Source: an uncultured Planctomycetota bacterium (GTDB taxonomy: Bacteria; Planctomycetota; UBA1135; GCA-002686595). From it: 32,113 bases of DNA. Below, one piece after another: positions 29,041 through 32,113 of this stretch. Made by a program: the position numbers and the translations under genes. Within the stretch, counting starts at the first letter, position 1. Each line of letters opens with the position of its first letter. Location: NCBI GenBank assembly GCA_903928115.1, contig CAIYPP010000028.1, forward strand, positions 1 through 32,113. The letters run 5' to 3'. Under the pieces are notes generated by a model. It had not been told where the DNA came from and did not search any database. It saw only the letters and a program-made list of their open reading frames with translations.

Positions 29041-29550
29041 CTAGACGCGGTGCATGAAGCGGAAGACGCGCTCGTGCATCACGCGCACGACGTAGTCATC
29101 GGGCCCGCCCATGCACTCGAGCGTGCTCTTGATCTGGGCGAAGCCGGAGCCCGGCGGGAGCTCGACCATCAGTACGATGTGGAAGTAGCCCTCGACGACC
29201 TTCTGTGAGATGTCGAGCACGCTCGCCTTGCTGTTCGCGAGCGCTGCGGTGATCTCCGCGAGCACGCCGGGGCGATTGCGGCCGGCGGCCGTGATCACCA
29301 CGCCCGTGTAGCTCGCGAGCTCGCCCTCGGCGGGCGGCTCGGGCAGGTGCGGAAGCGAGCGCTGTGCCTGCCCCGCGTCCGGCCCGCGGCTCGGCGCGGG
29401 CTCGCTGTACGAACCGCTGCGCGTCTTGATCACGATGCCCGCGTCACGCGCGGTGTCCTGCGCCTGCGCGGTGACGATCGTGCCCTCTTCGATCTCGATC
29501 ACGCGTCCGCTCGCGCGGCGCACGTCTTCACTGGTAAGGAAGCGAGTCAT
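29041..29550 (-). CDS. EutQ/EutT-like N-terminal module fused to a UPF0237 ACT domain
   Basis: 169 residues. The C-terminal part (about 82-165) is an ACT domain of the UPF0237 type: [19 protein letters not shown], then [21 protein letters not shown]. The normal UPF0237 protein is about 90 residues, so the first 75 or so are an addition. Residues 1-45 read [13 protein letters not shown], then [20 protein letters not shown], a module matching the N-termini of EutQ and EutT (FIT/LIT, LR, then TP or TA with Arg/Asp-Ala) and shared with the next upstream gene. A Pro/Gly-rich linker (about 46-80) joins the parts. It overlaps nothing but is spaced 3 nt from the upstream gene and 19 nt from UPF0210. 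Likely role: regulator or partner of the UPF0210 protein, docked to the shell by its module. Confidence 0.88.
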   Translation of the reverse strand: MTRFLTSEDVRRASGRVIEIEEGTIVTAQAQDTARDAGIVIKTRSGSYSEPAPSRGPDAGQAQRSLPHLPEPPAEGELASYTGVVITAAGRNRPGVLAEITAALANSKASVLDISQKVVEGYFHIVLMVELPPGSGFAQIKSTLECMGGPDDYVVRVMHERVFRFMHRV

Positions 29551-29553
29551 GGT

Positions 29554-29880
29554 TCACGCAAAGGGCACGGGGCCCGAGGGGGTCATGCGCGCGACGCTGG
29601 CGCGTCCGCCGGAGACGACGACGACGTAGGTCGCGTCGGAGGAGAGCATCTTGGACCACGTGCACGAGCCCGGACTGCACGCGCCGCCACAGCCGCAGCC
29701 TGCGGAGGAGGTGGCGGCACTCCCAGCACCCGAGTCGCCTTCGCGTACGACCGCGATCCCGCGCTCGAACGCGGCATCGAGCGCGGCGGGCGTCGCGAGC
29801 GCGCCCGCGCGGAGCACGAGTCGAGAGCCGCGCGGCAGTGCGCGCACATCGGCCTCGGTGTAGAGCTCCTTGATCGCCAC
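29554..29880 (-). CDS. small BMC-associated protein with EutQ/EutT-like module and Cys cluster
   Basis: 108 residues from a GTG at 29878-29880; no close family recognised. Residues 1-48 (LYTEADVRALPRG, then GALATPAALDAAFERGI) match the same N-terminal module as the next gene. It is followed by a Gly/Ala/Ser linker and a cysteine cluster C62-x-C64-x3-C68-x4-C73, which could bind iron-sulphur, zinc or another metal. The remainder (YVVVVSGGRASVARM) looks like a short beta segment. It lies 25 nt after the BMC-T gene and 3 nt before the ACT-fusion gene. The compact place in the shell operon points to a small adaptor, redox or metal protein in or on the BMC; this is inference. Confidence 0.75.
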   Translation of the reverse strand: MAIKELYTEADVRALPRGSRLVLRAGALATPAALDAAFERGIAVVREGDSGAGSAATSSAGCGCGGACSPGSCTWSKMLSSDATYVVVVSGGRASVARMTPSGPVPFA

Positions 29881-29905
29881 GAAAGTTCGCTGCGCCCGCG
29901 CTGGG

Positions 29906-30502
29906 CTAGAGGTGTCCCGACAGCTCGGGGTGAGGCCGCGGGATCACGACCTCGCGGGCGAGCAGACCGCTCGCGCCTGCCTGTCCGGCGCCGGCGGTGA
30001 TCGACGAGCGCACGTCGGAGAGCGAGCCCGTGAGCACGAAGAAGCTCTTGCCGTGCAGGCCATTGGCGATGCGCAGGTCGATCAAGTCCACGGAGGCGGT
30101 CTTGAGTGCGACGTCGGCGGCGACGATGGCACTCGCGACCGTGGTGGTCTCGATCACGCCGAGCGCGTCGAGCTGGCCACTGATGCGGCCGCCCTTGCGG
30201 CGCAGCATCGGCACGACCTGCTCGTGCACCTGCGGGATCACGAGCTGGTCGACGAGGTCGGTGCCCGCGATCTCGAGGCCGCGCCGCGCGCTCGCGCGCA
30301 CGTCGAGCACGCCGCCCGTGAACAGAAGCACGTACTTGCCCGGCTGGACCGGCGTCGCGAAGAGGAGCTCGACCGCGGCCTCCTTCAGCACGGCATCCGC
30401 GACCTCGATGCCGCGCGCGACCGACGAGAGCTCCAACAGTCCGATGCAGGGCTCGAGCGCCGCGTCTTCGCGCAGCTCGGGGTTGAGGTCGTTGCGGTTC
30501 AT
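29906..30502 (-). CDS. tandem-domain BMC shell protein (BMC-T, PduT/T1-like)
   Basis: 198 residues with two BMC domains, forming a pseudohexameric trimer in the shell facet. First domain: CIGLLELSSVARGIEVADAV (residues 19-38) and QPGKYVLL; second: ALGVIETTTVASAIVAADVAL and the ending VIPRPHPEL, which is the PduT-type ending. In PduT a cysteine before PGK (Cys38) holds a 4Fe-4S cluster in the pore; here it is Gln53, so no cluster is expected. The Haliangium T1 protein is the closest remembered match. The ATG at 30500-30502 overlaps the stop of the BMC-P gene by one base (TGATG), so translation is probably coupled. An in-frame extension upstream to 30970 is rejected because it has no BMC features. 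Confidence 0.92.
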   Translation of the reverse strand: MNRNDLNPELREDAALEPCIGLLELSSVARGIEVADAVLKEAAVELLFATPVQPGKYVLLFTGGVLDVRASARRGLEIAGTDLVDQLVIPQVHEQVVPMLRRKGGRISGQLDALGVIETTTVASAIVAADVALKTASVDLIDLRIANGLHGKSFFVLTGSLSDVRSSITAGAGQAGASGLLAREVVIPRPHPELSGHL

Positions 30503-30840
30503 CACTTGCTCCTGTCGCGCGCAGGCGACGCGGGTTGATCGTGGTGCGGCGTCGGTCCGACCGAGCTGCCGTCCGAGAGCTCGGCGCGATCGACGATGGC
30601 CGCCACGGCGGTCTGGAAGCCGATGTCGTGTCCCTTGCCGATCACGTGGCGCGCGGCGCGTCCGAACACGACGAGCACGCGCTCGCCAATTCCGGCGCCG
30701 AGCGGATCGACGGCGATCAGAGTCTCCGCACTCTGCTTGCCATCGCGCGTGTAGGGCTGGATCACGAGGAACCGACAGCCCGTGAGCGTGGGGTCCTTCA
30801 CCGTGGACCAAACGTGGCCGACGACGGTGCCGAGCAGCAT
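30502..30840 (-). CDS. BMC-P pentamer shell protein (EutN/CcmL family), copy 2
   Basis: 112 residues. EutN/CcmL proteins form the pentamers that cap the vertices of the microcompartment. Seen: MLLGTVVGHVWSTVKDPTLTG at the start, VDPLGAGIGERVLVVFGRAARHVIG in the middle and FQTAVAAIVDRAEL at the end, the three hallmark strands of the family. A polar tail of about 20 residues follows, longer than in minimal EutN. It is 2 nt downstream of the first BMC-P gene and its stop overlaps the BMC-T start by one base. The two BMC-P copies differ enough to be stable paralogues, as in other BMC loci with several pentamers. Confidence 0.95.
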   Translation of the reverse strand: MLLGTVVGHVWSTVKDPTLTGCRFLVIQPYTRDGKQSAETLIAVDPLGAGIGERVLVVFGRAARHVIGKGHDIGFQTAVAAIVDRAELSDGSSVGPTPHHDQPASPARDRSK

Positions 30841-30842
30841 CG

Positions 30843-31196
30843 CTAGCTCCCCTTCTTGCGCGCGCTGCGCGCGGGCGGCGCGCCGCCGCCTTCGTTGTCC
30901 ATCCAGTGCGCGGGCGCGAGCGGCGCGTCGAGCTCATCGACGATGCCCACGACCGCGGCCTCGAACGCAAAGTCGCCGTCGCCGCCGCACGCCACGCGCG
31001 CGGCCTTGCCGAAGGCGACGATCACGCGCTGGCCAAAGGCCGCGCCGAGCGGATCCGCGGCGATCACGGGCGTCACCTTGGACGCACCCGGCTCGCGCCG
31101 TTCGTCGAGCGCCTCGATCACGAGCAGGCGCTTGCCGACCAAGTCGGCAGCCTTGCGCGTGGCCCACACTTCGCCGACGACCCGCCCGAGGAACAT
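30843..31196 (-). CDS. BMC-P pentamer shell protein (EutN/CcmL family), copy 1
   Basis: 117 residues. Family features are complete: MFLGRVVGEVWATRKA at the start, LLVIEALDERREPG, ADPLGAAFGQRVIVAFGKAARVACG in the middle, and FEAAVVGIVDELDAP at the end. A C-terminal basic tail (SARKKGS) follows. The start ATG directly abuts the stop of the upstream BMC-T gene with no gap (TAGATG), so it is translated from the same transcript, probably by coupling. Together with the second copy it gives at least two vertex proteins in this shell. Confidence 0.95.
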   Translation of the reverse strand: MFLGRVVGEVWATRKAADLVGKRLLVIEALDERREPGASKVTPVIAADPLGAAFGQRVIVAFGKAARVACGGDGDFAFEAAVVGIVDELDAPLAPAHWMDNEGGGAPPARSARKKGS

Positions 31197-31847
31197 CTAG
31201 TCGACCCCCGAGTTGTCGCGGCCTTGCACGGCCGAGAGCGCGCGGTGCACCGCCGCCACCGCCGCGTCGATCTCCGCATCCGTGCCCGCGAGTCGCAGAC
31301 GCCCGACGGCGCCGTGCGCGCCCAAGCCCACGATGCGGATCGGCGCGGCCTTCTCGGCCTCGTTCGCCGCGAGCAGCACCCACACCGCGGGGTTCACTTC
31401 GAGCGTGTAGAGCGTGTCCTGCGCGAGCAGGAGCATGCCGTTGCGCGTGCGATTGATCAGCATCGCGTGGTGCGAGTCGACCTGCCGGATGATCTCGTCC
31501 GTCAAGAGGTTCGGGCGCAGCCCGTCGGCGTAGCTCACGCCCGCCGCCTCGAGGATCAGACGGCCCGCCTCGCGTACCTGCCCTTGGTCAGGCCCGTGCA
31601 CTTCCAAGGTGCCGTAGCTGCGCTCGGTCACCAGCGCGCCCGGCGTGACGCGGCAGCGCTTGAGCGCCACGTCCATCAGGCGGTTGATCACGATGCCCGG
31701 CCGCGCTTCGAGCCAGAACGCGCTCTCCCCCACGACGGGGAAATAGCCGTCGCTCGACGCCGCGACGGTCGCGGCGAACTGCGGCTGCATGTGGTCGATG
31801 ACCAGTGCGCCGCGCAGCTCGAGGGCCGTGGTGGAACGCGGAGGCAT
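31197..31847 (-). CDS. tandem-domain BMC shell protein (BMC-T, Haliangium T2/T3-like)
   Basis: 216 residues. It has two BMC-type halves: first with LRGALVIDHMQPQFAA, PVVGESAFWLEARPGIVINRLMDVALK and RSYGTLEVHG; second with IIRQVDSHHAMLINRTRNGMLLL, LEVNPAVWVLLAANEAEKAA and GAHGAVGRLRLAGTDAEIDAAV. This set is the one I recall from the larger BMC-T shell proteins of Haliangium ochraceum, which stack as trimers with gated pores, and differs clearly from the PduT-like BMC-T downstream. The gene lies 38 nt after the BMC-H stop and abuts the BMC-P start, so it belongs to the same operon. It points to an HO-type rather than a PVM-type shell. Confidence 0.88.
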   Translation of the reverse strand: MPPRSTTALELRGALVIDHMQPQFAATVAASSDGYFPVVGESAFWLEARPGIVINRLMDVALKRCRVTPGALVTERSYGTLEVHGPDQGQVREAGRLILEAAGVSYADGLRPNLLTDEIIRQVDSHHAMLINRTRNGMLLLAQDTLYTLEVNPAVWVLLAANEAEKAAPIRIVGLGAHGAVGRLRLAGTDAEIDAAVAAVHRALSAVQGRDNSGVD

Positions 31848-31885
31848 GGAGTGTCACGCCGCTCCGAAGCGGAGCAGCGACCGTC

Positions 31886-32113
31886 TCACTTCTTCTTCTC
31901 GTCCGTCGGCGGCAGGAAGTCCGCGAGGTCGATCGCCGGACGCGGAATGACGTGCGTACCGACGAGCTCGCCCACGCGGCGCGCACCGGCGGCGCCGGCT
32001 TCGACCGCGGCCTTCACCGCGCCGACTTCGCCGCGCACCATCACGGTGACGAGCCCGCCGCCCGACTTCTCGTAGCGGCCGAGCAGCGTGACCTTCGCGG
32101 CCTTGCACATCGC
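31886..32113 (-). CDS. BMC-H hexamer shell protein, C-terminal fragment
   Basis: 75 codons plus stop; the start lies beyond the right edge. The visible part is typical of BMC-H, which tiles the shell facets: [48 protein letters not shown]. The pore loop reads KSGGG where PduA has KIGSG, so the pore should be small and glycine-lined. Compared with PduA there is one extra residue between the G and YEK (GRYEK). It ends in a basic tail (TDEKKK). It is the first gene of the visible operon; whether more BMC-H or enzyme genes precede it cannot be seen. Confidence 0.95.
   Translation of the reverse strand, partial: AMCKAAKVTLLGRYEKSGGGLVTVMVRGEVGAVKAAVEAGAAGARRVGELVGTHVIPRPAIDLADFLPPTDEKKK

Noticed and set aside
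27573..29057. 494-codon plus-strand open frame opposite UPF0210
   Set aside because: Antisense shadow; the minus strand encodes a full-length conserved protein.
30503..30970. N-terminal extension of the BMC-T gene to 30970
   Set aside because: The extension overlaps both BMC-P genes and has no BMC features; the internal ATG at 30500-30502 begins the real protein with an overlapping stop/start.
28000..32113. Assignment as the PVM (fucose/rhamnose) microcompartment
   Set aside because: That type lacks BMC-T proteins; two BMC-T genes are present here and no fucose/rhamnose enzymes are visible.

Overview
The window is a very G+C-rich (about 70% by eye), densely packed bacterial chromosome segment. 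It comes from a Gram-negative-type cell: there is a secretin, a GspK-like minor pseudopilin, several lipoproteins and a DUF481 outer-membrane protein. Many starts lack a clear Shine-Dalgarno, some are GTG or TTG, and there are large secreted TPR/Ig-like lipoproteins plus a bacterial microcompartment (BMC) locus. A high-GC planctomycete is my best guess and a myxobacterium-like lineage is the alternative; this is inference, not proof. Nearly everything is on the minus strand; only three genes (17751-22526) are on the plus strand. No tRNA, rRNA, IS element or CRISPR array was seen.

Region 1 (1-5387, minus): a small secreted protein, a lipoprotein secretin, a GspK-like protein, a hydantoinase B subunit and the start of purA. 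Region 2 (5591-10402, minus): one 1603-residue membrane protein that runs from a CBM9-like domain through five membrane segments, HAMP, GAF and a degenerate GGDEF to an intact sigma-54 AAA+ domain and a C-terminal winged helix. Region 3 (10522-13264, minus): the classic rpsO-pnp pair with strong RNA hairpins between and after the genes. Region 4 (13663-17515, minus): two lipoproteins, the larger broken by a G9 tract after its signal peptide. Region 5 (17751-22526, plus): two TPR proteins and a protein with a DHH-like NNHYDTDG motif. Region 6 (22604-27452, minus): MscL, a DUF481 protein, a NadR-like P-loop kinase, an MFS transporter and a REC-GAF-HD-GYP response regulator.

Region 7 (27657-32113, minus, running off the right edge) is the most interesting part. 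It is a BMC operon with a shell-protein set like that of Haliangium ochraceum: BMC-H, two different tandem-domain BMC-T proteins and two BMC-P proteins. It continues without a break into three non-shell genes: a small Cys-motif protein, an ACT-domain (UPF0237) protein, and a UPF0210/DUF711 protein of the PFL-like superfamily. The first two carry the same N-terminal module, which resembles the N-termini of EutQ and EutT. This suggests a BMC whose cargo or accessory module includes the still uncharacterised UPF0210/UPF0237 pair.
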